Notes under the pieces: generated by a model | Told to the model about the DNA's origin: nothing | The model's database searches: none | Seen by the model: only the letters and a program-made list of their open reading frames with translations | Source of the DNA: Actinoplanes xinjiangensis | Lineage (GTDB): Bacteria; Actinomycetota; Actinomycetes; Mycobacteriales; Micromonosporaceae | DNA: 64,000 nucleotides | Assembly: GCF_003148685.1 (NCBI RefSeq) | Contig: NZ_QGGR01000034.1 | Span: forward strand, 1-64,000 | Direction: 5' to 3' | In this document: piece by piece, positions 17,783 through 26,288 of the stretch | Layout of the letters: every line of letters begins with the position of its first letter | How positions within the stretch are numbered: position 1 is the stretch's first letter | Position numbers and translations under genes: made by a program

Positions 17783-20700
17783 ATGAAGATTCGAGCGCTC
17801 CTCACGGCCACGGCGCTGGCCGTCTCGACCCTGGCAGCACCGGCGACGGCCGCCCCCGCGGCCGCCGCCACCACCACGATCACCATCGACCCGAGTTACC
17901 GCGGACCGGAGTGGGAGGGCTGGGGCACCAGCCTCGCCTGGCTCTCGCACGCCACCGGCGACTACCCCGACGAGATCCGCAACCGGCTCGCCGACCTGCT
18001 CTTCGGCGCCGACGGACTGAACCTCAACATCGCCCGCTACAACATCGGCGGCGGCAACGCCCCGACCGTGCGCTCCTACCTGCGGCCCGGCGGCGACGTC
18101 CCGGGCTGGTGGAAGGCACCGTCCGGCTACACCCCGGCCGACTCCGACTGGTGGGATCCGGCTAACCCGGAGCACTGGGACTGGAACGCCGACGCGAACC
18201 AGCGCTGGTGGGTGGACCGGATCAAGGCCGACATCGACCACTGGGAGACGTTCAGCAACTCGCCGCCCTGGTTCCAGACCGTCAGTGGCTACGTGAGCGG
18301 CGGCTTCGACCCCAACACCGATCAGATCCGCGCCGACCGGCTCGACGAGTTCGCCACCTACCTGGTCCGGGTCACCGAGTTCCTCGAGAAGACGCACGGC
18401 ATCACGGTCGACGCCATCGAGCCGCTCAACGAGCCGAACACGAACTACTGGCGTACCACCCTGGGATCTGACGGCCAGCCGACCGGAGGCCGTCAGGAGG
18501 GCGCCCACGCCGGGCCCGCGCTCCAGGCCGCGGTGATCGAGGCGCTGCGGCGTGCCGCGCCGGACCGCGCCATCGCGGCACCCGACGAGACCAACCCGGG
18601 GACGCTCGTCACCGACTGGTACGGCATGACCCCCGCCGCCCGGGACGCGGTCGACCGGATCAACGTGCACACCTACGGCACCGGCGGCCGGACCAGCGTG
18701 CGGGACATCGCCAAGGCCGAGCAGCGGCCGCTGTGGATGAGCGAGGTCGAGGGCAGCTGGGGCAAGGACTTCACCAGCATGGACTCGGGTCTCGGAATGG
18801 CCCAGCGGATCATCGACGACCTGCGGGAGCTGGAGCCGTCGGCCTGGGTGCTGTGGCAGCCGGTCGAGGACGCGGAGAACATGGTCGCCGAGGGCAACCT
18901 GCAATGGGGATCCATCCACGTGCCGTTCGACTGCACGGCGACGGACACCCTGGCCACGTGCCCGGTGCGGACCAACACCAAGTTCGACACGATCCGGAAC
19001 TTCACCCACTACGTCAAGCCGGGCGATCACCTGGTGAAGACCGACAGCACCCGCAGCATCGCCGCGGTGTCCCCGACCGGCGCGACCGTCGTGCACGCCA
19101 ACCCGGCCGCGACCGGTGAGACGGTCACGCTCGACCTGTCCGGATTCGACATCAGGAGGGCGACCGTCACCCCGGTCGTCACCGCCGCGAGCGGCAAGCT
19201 CGTCCGGGGGACACCGGTCCGCGTCACCGGCACGAAGGCGACCCTCACCGTACCCGCGCAGTCGGTCACGACGTTCCTGGTCAGCGGCGTCACCGACCCG
19301 GGCGCGACGCACCTGTCGGCCGACCGCACCTACCGGCTCCAGGGGGTGGCCAGCGGGCGCTCGCTCACCCCGTCCGGTGACGGCATCGTGATCCGGACCG
19401 GCGACACCACGGCCGCGAACCAGCTGTGGACCGTCCAGCCGTCCGGGAACGACCGCTACCAGGTGATCAACGCGGGCACCGGGCAGCGGCTCGCGGTCCG
19501 GGACGGACGGGCCGTCGCGGAGACCGCCGGCACCGTCGACGACGGGGCGCTGTGGCTCTTCTCCACCACCGGCGACGGCACGTACACGCTCGTCAACGTG
19601 GGGGCACGACGGCTGCTCGACGTGAACGGGGAGGCCACCGCCGACGGGTCCCCGGTCGGGACCTACCTGCCCACCTCGGCGGGCAACCAGCGGTGGGCGC
19701 TCAAGGACGAGACGGTCGGGCGTACCGAGATCGCTCTGGCCCACACCGTGCCCGGCCGGGCGCCCGTGCTCCCGGCGACGGTGACCGCCGTCCTGCCCAG
19801 CGGCGAGAGCCGCGCCCTGCCGGTCACCTGGACCCTGCCCGCCGCGTCGAAGTGGCGCAGGCCGGGCGTGGTGCTGGTCCGGGGAACCGCGACCGACACG
19901 CTCGGCAGGCGGATCGCCGCGACCGCCAAGGTGACCGTCGACGTGTGGACGGCCACCGAACCCACCCGGGCCAAGGCCTACACCGGCGGCATCCCGGCAA
20001 TGCCGGGCACGGTGACCGCGGTCGGCCGGCACGGCGGGCGCGCGACCGTCCCGGTCACCTGGGGCACCGGCGACTACAGCCGCACCGGCGTCGTGACCGT
20101 GGCCGGCACCGCGCGGATCGTCGCCGGACAGACGCTGCCGGCCACGGTGCGGGTGCAGGTCACCGCGCCGTCCGAGGGGCTGCTCGACGGCATCACGGTG
20201 GGCGCCTCCTACACCGAGCCCGGCTACTCGACGGCCGGTCTCACCAACGGCAACCTCACCGACAAGGCCTGGTCGAACTGGAAGGGGTCCGGCCGCAACC
20301 CGGTCGAGACGCTGACCGCGACCCTGCCCGCCGGTGCCTCGGCAGGCCGGGCGGTGCTGCACTTCTACCCCGACAACTCGTCCGGCGGTGGCGTCGCCGC
20401 CACCGTCCAGGCCGGCACACCGACCGCCGACGGCGGCTGCCAGGTCACCGGGTCACCGATCACGGTCACGTCGGCCGTCGTCGACGTTCCGCTCGCGACC
20501 GGCTCCGCCGGCACGGTCTGCCTCCGGCTCACCCCGACGCCCGACGGCTACCTGACCGTCTCCGAGCTTCAGGTGTACGCCAAGGCGCCCGGCCGTGGCA
20601 CCGACGCGTCGGTCACGTCGATCCTGGTCGACGGTGTGCCGATCAAGAAGTTCAACCCGGCCGTCACCACCTGGCGGGTGCCGGTGCGCGACCTGTCGTG

Positions 20701-20842
20701 CGTCCAGGTGACCGCGGTGACCACCGACCCGTACGCGACCGTCGCGGTCACCGGCTCCGGCCGTACCCGCACCGTCGTCAGTACCGGTGAGGACGGTTCC
20801 GCACAGCGCACCTACCGCATCACGCTCGTCCGCGGGCGCTGA
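17783..20842 (+). CDS. Secreted GH30-type endo-glycanase (galactanase-like) with ricin-type lectin module
   Basis: A 1019-aa secreted enzyme. Signal peptide about 1-29. Catalytic GH30-like TIM barrel plus side beta domain at about 30-510: WEGWGTSLAWLSHATGDYP, LNLNIARYNIGGG, likely acid/base E217 in EPLNEPN, and likely nucleophile E321 or E323 in LWMSEVEGSWG. The wording is closest to the GH30_5 group, which includes endo-beta-1,6-galactanases (family knowledge; exact activity not proven). A CBM13/ricin-B-like module follows (about 515-650, NQLWTVQPSGNDRYQVINAGTGQRL), then Ig-like Big_4-type domains and a C-terminal beta domain. Good SD (GAGGGA). A LacI-type palindrome and a 53-bp hairpin precede it. 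Confidence 0.85.
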   Translation: MKIRALLTATALAVSTLAAPATAAPAAAATTTITIDPSYRGPEWEGWGTSLAWLSHATGDYPDEIRNRLADLLFGADGLNLNIARYNIGGGNAPTVRSYLRPGGDVPGWWKAPSGYTPADSDWWDPANPEHWDWNADANQRWWVDRIKADIDHWETFSNSPPWFQTVSGYVSGGFDPNTDQIRADRLDEFATYLVRVTEFLEKTHGITVDAIEPLNEPNTNYWRTTLGSDGQPTGGRQEGAHAGPALQAAVIEALRRAAPDRAIAAPDETNPGTLVTDWYGMTPAARDAVDRINVHTYGTGGRTSVRDIAKAEQRPLWMSEVEGSWGKDFTSMDSGLGMAQRIIDDLRELEPSAWVLWQPVEDAENMVAEGNLQWGSIHVPFDCTATDTLATCPVRTNTKFDTIRNFTHYVKPGDHLVKTDSTRSIAAVSPTGATVVHANPAATGETVTLDLSGFDIRRATVTPVVTAASGKLVRGTPVRVTGTKATLTVPAQSVTTFLVSGVTDPGATHLSADRTYRLQGVASGRSLTPSGDGIVIRTGDTTAANQLWTVQPSGNDRYQVINAGTGQRLAVRDGRAVAETAGTVDDGALWLFSTTGDGTYTLVNVGARRLLDVNGEATADGSPVGTYLPTSAGNQRWALKDETVGRTEIALAHTVPGRAPVLPATVTAVLPSGESRALPVTWTLPAASKWRRPGVVLVRGTATDTLGRRIAATAKVTVDVWTATEPTRAKAYTGGIPAMPGTVTAVGRHGGRATVPVTWGTGDYSRTGVVTVAGTARIVAGQTLPATVRVQVTAPSEGLLDGITVGASYTEPGYSTAGLTNGNLTDKAWSNWKGSGRNPVETLTATLPAGASAGRAVLHFYPDNSSGGGVAATVQAGTPTADGGCQVTGSPITVTSAVVDVPLATGSAGTVCLRLTPTPDGYLTVSELQVYAKAPGRGTDASVTSILVDGVPIKKFNPAVTTWRVPVRDLSCVQVTAVTTDPYATVAVTGSGRTRTVVSTGEDGSAQRTYRITLVRGR

Positions 20843-20846
20843 TCCG

Positions 20847-20884
20847 GGCCGCGGGCGCCGGCCTTCGGGTCGGCGTCCGCGGCC
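20847..20884 (+). terminator. Terminator-like hairpin with TTCG loop
   Basis: A 17-bp stem with a TTCG tetraloop (20864-20867); two positions are G-U wobbles in RNA. It begins 5 bp after the GH30 stop and lies before the convergent VOC stop at 20897. There is no T-tract, which is common for actinobacterial terminators. Confidence 0.75.
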
Positions 20885-20896
20885 GTCCGCTCCCGA

Positions 20897-21253
20897 TCAG
20901 CTCAGGCAGAGGCAGAACGGGTGCCCGGCCGGGTCGAGGAACACCCGGAACGTGGTCCCCGGCTGGGTCGCGTGCTTGGTGGCGCCGAGCGCCAGCACCG
21001 CGGCCTCGGCCGTGTCGAGGTCGTCGACGACCACGTCGAGGTGCATCTGCTGCGGTACCTCCTGCTCCGGCCAGACCGGCGCCCGATAGTTCTCGACCTG
21101 CTGGAACGAGATGCACTGCCCGTAGTCTGCCTTGAGGTCGACCCAGTCCTCGGAGGCTTCGGCCTTCCAGTCGAGCATCTCGCCGTAGAACTTCGCGAGC
21201 GCCGACGGGTCCGGGCAGTCCAGGACGATGGTGGGGAAACGTGCGATAGCCAT
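20897..21253 (-). CDS. VOC-family (glyoxalase-like) protein
   Basis: A 118-aa single-module VOC protein with the beta-alpha-beta-beta-beta pattern: FPTIVLDCPDPSALAKFYGEMLDW, then MHLDVVVDDLDTAEAAVLALGA and FRVFLDPAGHPFCLC. The His and Glu/Asp positions that would bind metal are partly present (H in MHLDV). The C-terminus CLCLS is typical of actinobacterial glyoxalase-like proteins annotated for antibiotic resistance or with no known function. ATG 21253 gives the usual length; the longer frame to 21382 has no family support. Convergent with the GH30 gene. Confidence 0.85.
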   Translation of the reverse strand: MAIARFPTIVLDCPDPSALAKFYGEMLDWKAEASEDWVDLKADYGQCISFQQVENYRAPVWPEQEVPQQMHLDVVVDDLDTAEAAVLALGATKHATQPGTTFRVFLDPAGHPFCLCLS

Positions 21254-21476
21254 ACCGGCGATGCTAGGAAAGATTCCGGACGATCCGGTTCCGGTTTGCC
21301 CGGCGAATGCGATCCGGTACGGCCGATTCTCCCTCCGGCGTGTGCGGCGGGAGCGGAACCCGTGAGTCCCGCTCCGCCGCATATCACGCAGGACGGGCCG
21401 ATTTCAGCCGGTGGTCATCGACACCCGCCTTCTTCTACGGTGATGCGAGCTCCGTTATGGACAGGAGAACAGGTAG

Positions 21477-23114
21477 ATGAGTCACGACGACGTGGCGCCG
21501 ACCCGGCGCCGATCGGTCCGTGTGCTGAGTGCGGCGGCGATCGCCACCGTGCTGACCGTCGCCCCGGCCACCGCCGCCGCGGCAGGTGGTCACGGACACG
21601 GACACGGACATGGCCACGACCAGTGCGCCAGGCAGGTCAACGACACCTACGCAGAGGTTCTGAAGTGCGTGTCGGTCGACGGGGTGCTCAAGCACCTCAA
21701 GCAGTTCCAGAGGATCGCCGACCGCAGCACCGACCCGCACTACCCCGGTAGCCGGGCGGCCGGCACCAAGGGGTACGCGGACAGCGTCAAGTACGTGTCC
21801 GGACTGCTGCGCAAGGCCGGTTACCGGGTCACCCTGGACCCGTTCGAGTTTCAGTTCGCCTTCCCGGCGGTGCTGGACCAGATCACCCCGACGGCCGCGT
21901 CGTACGAGACCGGTGCCTTCACCAACAGCCCGTCCGGCGACGTGACCGGTGGGGTCGTCCCGGTCGACATCAACCTGACCGGCACCCGGGCCAGCACCAG
22001 CGCCTGCGAGGAGGCCGACTTCACCGGCCTGGACTTCAGCGGGACCGCCGACATCGCCCTGGTCCAGCGGGGCGGCTGTGACTTCGTGATCAAGGCCCGC
22101 AACGCGGACGCCGCGGGCGCCGAGGCCGTGATCCTCTTCAACCAGGGCAACGACCCGACCCGGGAGGCCCTGATCGTCGGCACGCTGGGCGAGGCCCCGG
22201 ACGTCACGATCCCGGTGGTGGGTGCCTCCTTCGCCGACGGCTCCGCCCTGGCGGCCGCCGGTTCGACGGCGCACGTGCGGGTCCTGCCGACGCAGACCCG
22301 GACCGACGTCAACGTGATCGCCGAACTGCCCGGCCGGAACCGCGACAACGTGGTGATGGCCGGTTCGCACCTGGACAGCGTGACCGCCGGCCCGGGCATC
22401 AACGACAACGGCTCCGGCTCGGCCGCGATCCTGGAGACGGCGCTGACCCTGGCGAAGACGAAGCCGCAGAACACCGTGCGGTTCGCCTGGTGGGGTGCCG
22501 AGGAGGACGGTCTGCTCGGTTCGGCGGCGTACGTCGCGGAGCTGTCCCAGGCGGAGAAGGACAAGATCGCGCTCTACCTGAACTACGACATGGTCGGCTC
22601 GCCGAACTACATCTTCCAGGTGTACGACGCGGACCAGTCGTCGTTCCCGGCGCCGGTCGTGGTGCCGGAGGGCTCGACCGCGCTCGAGGAACTCTTCGAG
22701 TCCTACTACACGTGGAAGAAGCTGCCGTACGACGACGCCGAGTTCTCCGGCCGCAGCGACTACCAGGCGTTCATCGAGGCGGGTATCCCGTCGGGCGGCC
22801 TGTTCACCGGTGCCGAGGTGGTCAAGTCGGAGCAGCAGGCCGCGATCTGGGGCGGGACGGCCGGAGCGTCGTTCGACCCGAATTACCACGAGGCCGGCGA
22901 CGACATCACCAACCTGGACCTCAAGGCCCTGGAGGTGAACAGTGACCTGATCGCGTTCGCGCAGCTCACCTTCGCCTACTCGACCGAGTCGGTGAACGGC
23001 GTGCGGGGCAGGCCGGTTCCCGGCAAGCCGATCCGGCTGCCGGCCCCGGCCGGCCCGCAGGGCACCTTCAACACCGGCGACGGCGGGCACAAGCCGCACC
23101 ACCCGGAGTCCTGA
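21477..23114 (+). CDS. Secreted M28-family aminopeptidase with PA domain
   Basis: A 545-aa secreted zinc peptidase. A signal peptide (about 1-36) is followed by a His-Gly run (GGHGHGHGHGHD), a possible metal-loading stretch. A PA domain is inserted at about 130-270 (DIALVQRGGCDFVIKARNADAAGAEAVILFNQ). The M28 core carries co-catalytic ligands: H/D in VMAGSHLDSV, D in INDNGSGSA, EE in WWGAEEDGLLGS, D in LNYDMVGS and H in NYHEAGDD. This is the Streptomyces-type leucine aminopeptidase architecture. A strong bidirectional terminator follows. Confidence 0.92.
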   Translation: MSHDDVAPTRRRSVRVLSAAAIATVLTVAPATAAAAGGHGHGHGHGHDQCARQVNDTYAEVLKCVSVDGVLKHLKQFQRIADRSTDPHYPGSRAAGTKGYADSVKYVSGLLRKAGYRVTLDPFEFQFAFPAVLDQITPTAASYETGAFTNSPSGDVTGGVVPVDINLTGTRASTSACEEADFTGLDFSGTADIALVQRGGCDFVIKARNADAAGAEAVILFNQGNDPTREALIVGTLGEAPDVTIPVVGASFADGSALAAAGSTAHVRVLPTQTRTDVNVIAELPGRNRDNVVMAGSHLDSVTAGPGINDNGSGSAAILETALTLAKTKPQNTVRFAWWGAEEDGLLGSAAYVAELSQAEKDKIALYLNYDMVGSPNYIFQVYDADQSSFPAPVVVPEGSTALEELFESYYTWKKLPYDDAEFSGRSDYQAFIEAGIPSGGLFTGAEVVKSEQQAAIWGGTAGASFDPNYHEAGDDITNLDLKALEVNSDLIAFAQLTFAYSTESVNGVRGRPVPGKPIRLPAPAGPQGTFNTGDGGHKPHHPES

Positions 23115-23124
23115 CGTACTGACG

Positions 23125-23164
23125 CGGAAAGGCCCGCTCCCCGTACAGGGGGCGGGCCTTTCCG
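23125..23164. terminator. Bidirectional terminator hairpin
   Basis: CGGAAAGGCCCGC pairs with GCGGGCCTTTCCG, extended by an inner CCCC/GGGG, around a short GTACA loop. It sits between the convergent M28 peptidase (stop 23114) and DivIVA (stop 23175) genes. The stem ends AAAGG/CCTTT give short A/T runs on both strands. Confidence 0.88.
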
Positions 23165-23174
23165 GCGATCGGTG

Positions 23175-23885
23175 TCAGATGTCGCGGCCGCCGGGCTCGG
23201 GCGCCGCGGTCAGGTCCATCAGCTGCTGCTGGACGTGGTTGGTCAGCGCCTCCTGGTAGCTGGTGGCGAGCTGACCAAGCCGCTCGATCTCGTCCAGCGC
23301 CGCGGCCCGCTTCTCGACCAGGCTGTCCATCGCCTCGGTGTGGTTGCGCCGGGCGTCGGACTCGATGGTCGCGGCCTTGATCTGCGCCTCGCTGACCAGC
23401 TGGTCGGCCTTGCCCTGAGCGCCGGTGATCAGCGTCTCGGACTCGCGCTGCGCGTCGCGCATGTGCTCGTCGGCGGTGCGCTGGGCCATCATCAGCACCC
23501 GCGAGTTGCGGTCGTCGTCGGCGGCGTTGAGCGTCGGCAGCGCCCCCGACGGCGCCTGACTACGGGCGCGCTGGAGCTGGTCCTGCACGTTACGGGCGTT
23601 CTGCTCGGCCCGGGCCCGCGCCTCCTGCAGCCGCTCCAACTGGGCGGCCAGGTCGGCGAACTCGTTGTTGAGGACCATCGTCGCGGCAGGGTTGCCGCCG
23701 CCACCGCCGCCACCACCGCCGCGCTGGAGCGTGTCCTTGAGGGCGCCGTTCTCCTCCAGGAGCCGGGTCAGCTCGGACTCGACCTCGTCGAGGAAGGCGT
23801 CGACCTCCTCCTCGTCGTATCCACGCTTCCCGATCGGCGGCTTCTTGAACGCCACGTTGTGAATGTCTGCTGGAGTGAGCGGCAT
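23175..23885 (-). CDS. divIVA: DivIVA/Wag31-type polar growth protein
   Basis: A 236-aa DivIVA-domain protein. The N-terminal membrane-binding domain reads MPLTPADIHNVAFKKPPIGKRGYDEEEVDAFLDEVE and is followed by a coiled coil (to about residue 55), a poly-Gly spacer (nine Gly) and a long second coiled coil (about 75-225). Wag31/DivIVA marks cell poles and directs tip growth in actinobacteria. ATG 23885 has a GAGGAGCACG ribosome site. None of the usual dcw neighbours (ftsZ, sepF, yggT) is here, so this may be a second copy. Confidence 0.88.
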   Translation of the reverse strand: MPLTPADIHNVAFKKPPIGKRGYDEEEVDAFLDEVESELTRLLEENGALKDTLQRGGGGGGGGGNPAATMVLNNEFADLAAQLERLQEARARAEQNARNVQDQLQRARSQAPSGALPTLNAADDDRNSRVLMMAQRTADEHMRDAQRESETLITGAQGKADQLVSEAQIKAATIESDARRNHTEAMDSLVEKRAAALDEIERLGQLATSYQEALTNHVQQQLMDLTAAPEPGGRDI

Positions 23886-24112
23886 CGTGCTCCTCGGTTC
23901 CCTTGGTTGGGTCGTGCGGCGAGAGATCCTACGCAACGGCCCAGTGCCCCTGCCGTGGGCATGATCGAGCGGGCCTCCTACCCACAAGAATCCGATCGAG
24001 ACTACCGGCGCCCGCCGCCGCGCGCACGCCCACGCCGTCCGCATCACACCTATCCGCGGGTTCTTCCGTTCGCCGCACAGGGCGCGGGCACGCCGCGTAG
24101 ATTCTGAAGGTC

Positions 24113-24388
24113 ATGAAAGCGAGACGATTCGGCATCGCGCTGCTGCTGGTCACGGCGGTTCTGGGCCCGGTCGCCCCGGCGCCCGCTCTCGCCGCGCCGG
24201 TCGACGGGCGCCAGTTCAAGCAGGGTTACCAGGATGGTTTCGACCGGGGCATGCAGGCCGCCCGGACCGACTGTGCCAAGCCGATCCGGGCGCAGACCTA
24301 CGAGGCCACCGACTACACCCGCGGCTTCGCCCTCGGTTTCGACCGGGGCTTCGAGGCGGGCGCGGAGGAGTACTGCCGGCCCGCCTAG
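24113..24388 (+). CDS. Small secreted protein with paired GxDRG motifs
   Basis: A 91-aa protein with a signal peptide (about 1-28, ending ALAAP). The mature part has two related segments, FKQGYQDGFDRGMQAA and FALGFDRGFEAGAEEY, and two cysteines (ARTDC and EEYC) that could form a disulfide. I do not recognise the family. Its TAG overlaps the stop of the convergent membrane gene within a CTAG. Confidence 0.7.
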   Translation: MKARRFGIALLLVTAVLGPVAPAPALAAPVDGRQFKQGYQDGFDRGMQAARTDCAKPIRAQTYEATDYTRGFALGFDRGFEAGAEEYCRPA

Positions 24389-24732
24389 TTCCAGAAGACG
24401 GCCACCGCGGCATTCACCACGGTCAGCGTGATGATGCCCATGAAATGTCCCTTGTTGACGTCTTCACGCTTGCGCGAGAAGAACACCATGATGAAGATCA
24501 GCACGGCGAAGAGTGCCTTCACACCGAGCTTGACCGGGCTCGGTTCGAGGACGCCGCCTCCGCGCAGCGGCGCCGCCAGCGCGATGCCACTGGCGAGCTG
24601 GATGATCGAGCCCCAGAGCATCGCCGGGTTGATCCGGAACCTGCCGGACACGAACTGGGTGACGGCGCCGCCGAGCAGCAGGGCGAAACCGACCAGGTGA
24701 ATGAAGAGAAGAATCAGCCGCAGTGCTTCCAC
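24385..24732 (-). CDS. Small integral membrane protein (4 TM)
   Basis: A 115-aa protein with four predicted helices: LRLILLFIHLVGFALLLGGAV, MLWGSIIQLASGIALAAPL, LGVKALFAVLIFIMVFF and MGIITLTVVNAAVAVFW. Conserved-looking polar residues are H in FIHLVG and the KRED loop. The length and layout fit small actinobacterial membrane proteins of unknown role. GTG 24732 is used; the longer open frame overlaps the MFS gene. The 3' end overlaps the small secreted gene by 4 bp. Confidence 0.78.
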   Translation of the reverse strand: MEALRLILLFIHLVGFALLLGGAVTQFVSGRFRINPAMLWGSIIQLASGIALAAPLRGGGVLEPSPVKLGVKALFAVLIFIMVFFSRKREDVNKGHFMGIITLTVVNAAVAVFWN

Positions 24733-24754
24733 CTGCCGAAGCTTGCCAGGGCGA

Positions 24755-25963
24755 TCACCGGTCGATGACCTCGGGGGTACGCCGGGTGAGCAGCGGTTCG
24801 GCCAGGAAGAGGGCGAGCGCGGCCAGCGCGAGCAGCCCACCGGCGAGCGCGGTGGCCCTGGCCCCGGAACCGTCGAGCACCCCCGCGCCGAGCAGCGAAC
24901 CGGCCGCGATGCCGACGTTGAAGGCCACCGAGTTGCCGGCCGAGGCCATCTCGGTACTGCCCGGCGCGACGTCGAGGACCCGGTTCTGCAGCGCCGGCGT
25001 GAGCGCGCCGATCGCGAACCCGGTGACGGCCACCAGAACCACGGTGGCCGCCCGGTCCTGGGCGGTGAGATACATGGTGATCAGGCCGGCGGCGAGGACG
25101 GCCCCCGATCCGGTGACGGCGCCGCGCGGCCAACGGTCGGCGGCCCAGCCACCGGCCGCGATGCCGCCGAAATCGGCGATCCCGCGGGCGAGCAGCAGCG
25201 GGGCCAGCGCGGCCGCCGCGAAACCGGTCACCTGCGTCAGATACACCTCGGTGTACGTGAACGACACGTACAGCCCGGCCACCGACAGCGTGGTGACGGC
25301 GACGAGGATCGCGTACCGGCGGCGGTCCGGGTGCGTGCCGGCGGCGGCGTGCGTGGCCGCGACCTCGACGGCCGGCATGCCCGCGGCCAGGGCGGCGAAC
25401 GCGGCGAGCGCCAGGGCGGACAGGGCGAGGAAAGCGGCCCGCCAGCCGTACTGCTGACCGATCCAGGTGCCGGCCGGCACGCCCAGCATCGGGCCGAGGG
25501 ACGCGCCGGCGAACACCACGGCGTTCACCCGGCCCCGGACCGCGACGTCGAACATGGCCGCCACGACCGGGGCCACCACCGCCCAGAAGATCGCCTGGGA
25601 GAGGGCGGCCAGCAGACGGGCGCCGAGCAGGACCGGGTAGGACGGCGACACGGCGGAGAGCAGGTCGGCCAGCGCGAGCACGGCCGACAGGACGATCAGG
25701 AGGCGGCGCCGGGGGACGTTCCGGGTGACGTACGTCAGGGGGATCGTGACCACGGCGACCGTCACGGCGTACCCGGTGATCAGAAGACCGACCGCCTGGG
25801 GTGGGACGCCGAGGTCTCCCGAGATGAGCGTCAGGATGCCGACCGGCATCGTCTCCGTGGCGACGTAGCAGAACGCGGCCGCCGCCAGCGCCAGAAGGCT
25901 CCCCACCGGCCCACCGTATCGACGCCCGGCCGCTTGCGGGACATGGATACGCTTCGCTGTCAC
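24755..25963 (-). CDS. MFS transporter, DHA1 drug/sugar exporter type
   Basis: A 402-aa, 12-helix MFS exporter. Helix 1 with FCYVATETMPVGIL, then PPQAVGLLITGYAVTVAVVTIPLTYVTRNVPRRRLLIVL (motif A region), is the pattern of the YdhP/AraJ-like DHA1 group, which exports sugars, arabinose derivatives or drugs. Start choice is uncertain: GTG 25963 gives a short N-terminal tail, and GTG 25906 would begin right before helix 1. It lies 22 bp upstream, in transcription order, of the four-helix protein, so the two may form an operon. Confidence 0.86.
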   Translation of the reverse strand: MTAKRIHVPQAAGRRYGGPVGSLLALAAAAFCYVATETMPVGILTLISGDLGVPPQAVGLLITGYAVTVAVVTIPLTYVTRNVPRRRLLIVLSAVLALADLLSAVSPSYPVLLGARLLAALSQAIFWAVVAPVVAAMFDVAVRGRVNAVVFAGASLGPMLGVPAGTWIGQQYGWRAAFLALSALALAAFAALAAGMPAVEVAATHAAAGTHPDRRRYAILVAVTTLSVAGLYVSFTYTEVYLTQVTGFAAAALAPLLLARGIADFGGIAAGGWAADRWPRGAVTGSGAVLAAGLITMYLTAQDRAATVVLVAVTGFAIGALTPALQNRVLDVAPGSTEMASAGNSVAFNVGIAAGSLLGAGVLDGSGARATALAGGLLALAALALFLAEPLLTRRTPEVIDR

Positions 25964-25999
25964 GGGGATCGGTGACACATCCGGTGGCAGGAGGATCCG

Positions 26000-26275
26000 A
26001 TGACACCTCGACCGTGTACGGACGGCACGTTGCGGCATCTGTCCGTGGCTCTGGAGGACGCCCCCGGCGAGGACGGCGGGAGCATCGGGCTCACCCTGTG
26101 TTCGGCTCCGGGGCGGCCGGTCTGGGGCCACGATCAGTGGGCGATCGACATCGCCTACGACATGCACCTCACTGACACGCGCGTGGACATCACCACGCTG
26201 CCGGCGTGCGCGGAGTGCCTGCGCGTCGCGGGCCTCCCGGCCGGTCCCGGCACGCCACCGCCGCCGCGGGGGTGA
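26000..26275 (+). CDS. Hypothetical small protein with CxxC
   Basis: A 91-aa soluble protein of unknown function. It has a strong ribosome site (GGAGGATCCG before ATG 26000), which supports expression. A C-terminal LPACAECLRVAG provides one CxxC, too little for a zinc ribbon alone; two more Cys occur at residues 6 and about 34. Divergent from the MFS gene by 36 bp. Confidence 0.65.
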   Translation: MTPRPCTDGTLRHLSVALEDAPGEDGGSIGLTLCSAPGRPVWGHDQWAIDIAYDMHLTDTRVDITTLPACAECLRVAGLPAGPGTPPPPRG

Positions 26276-26288
26276 TCGAGGCGGTCAG

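Noticed and set aside
17306..20362. 1018-codon minus-strand frame opposite the GH30 gene
   Set aside because: Antisense shadow of a well-supported secreted enzyme; no start signal and no domain.
24701..25975. 424-codon + strand frame opposite the MFS gene
   Set aside because: Gln/Arg/Gly-rich antisense shadow; the minus strand encodes 12 membrane helices.
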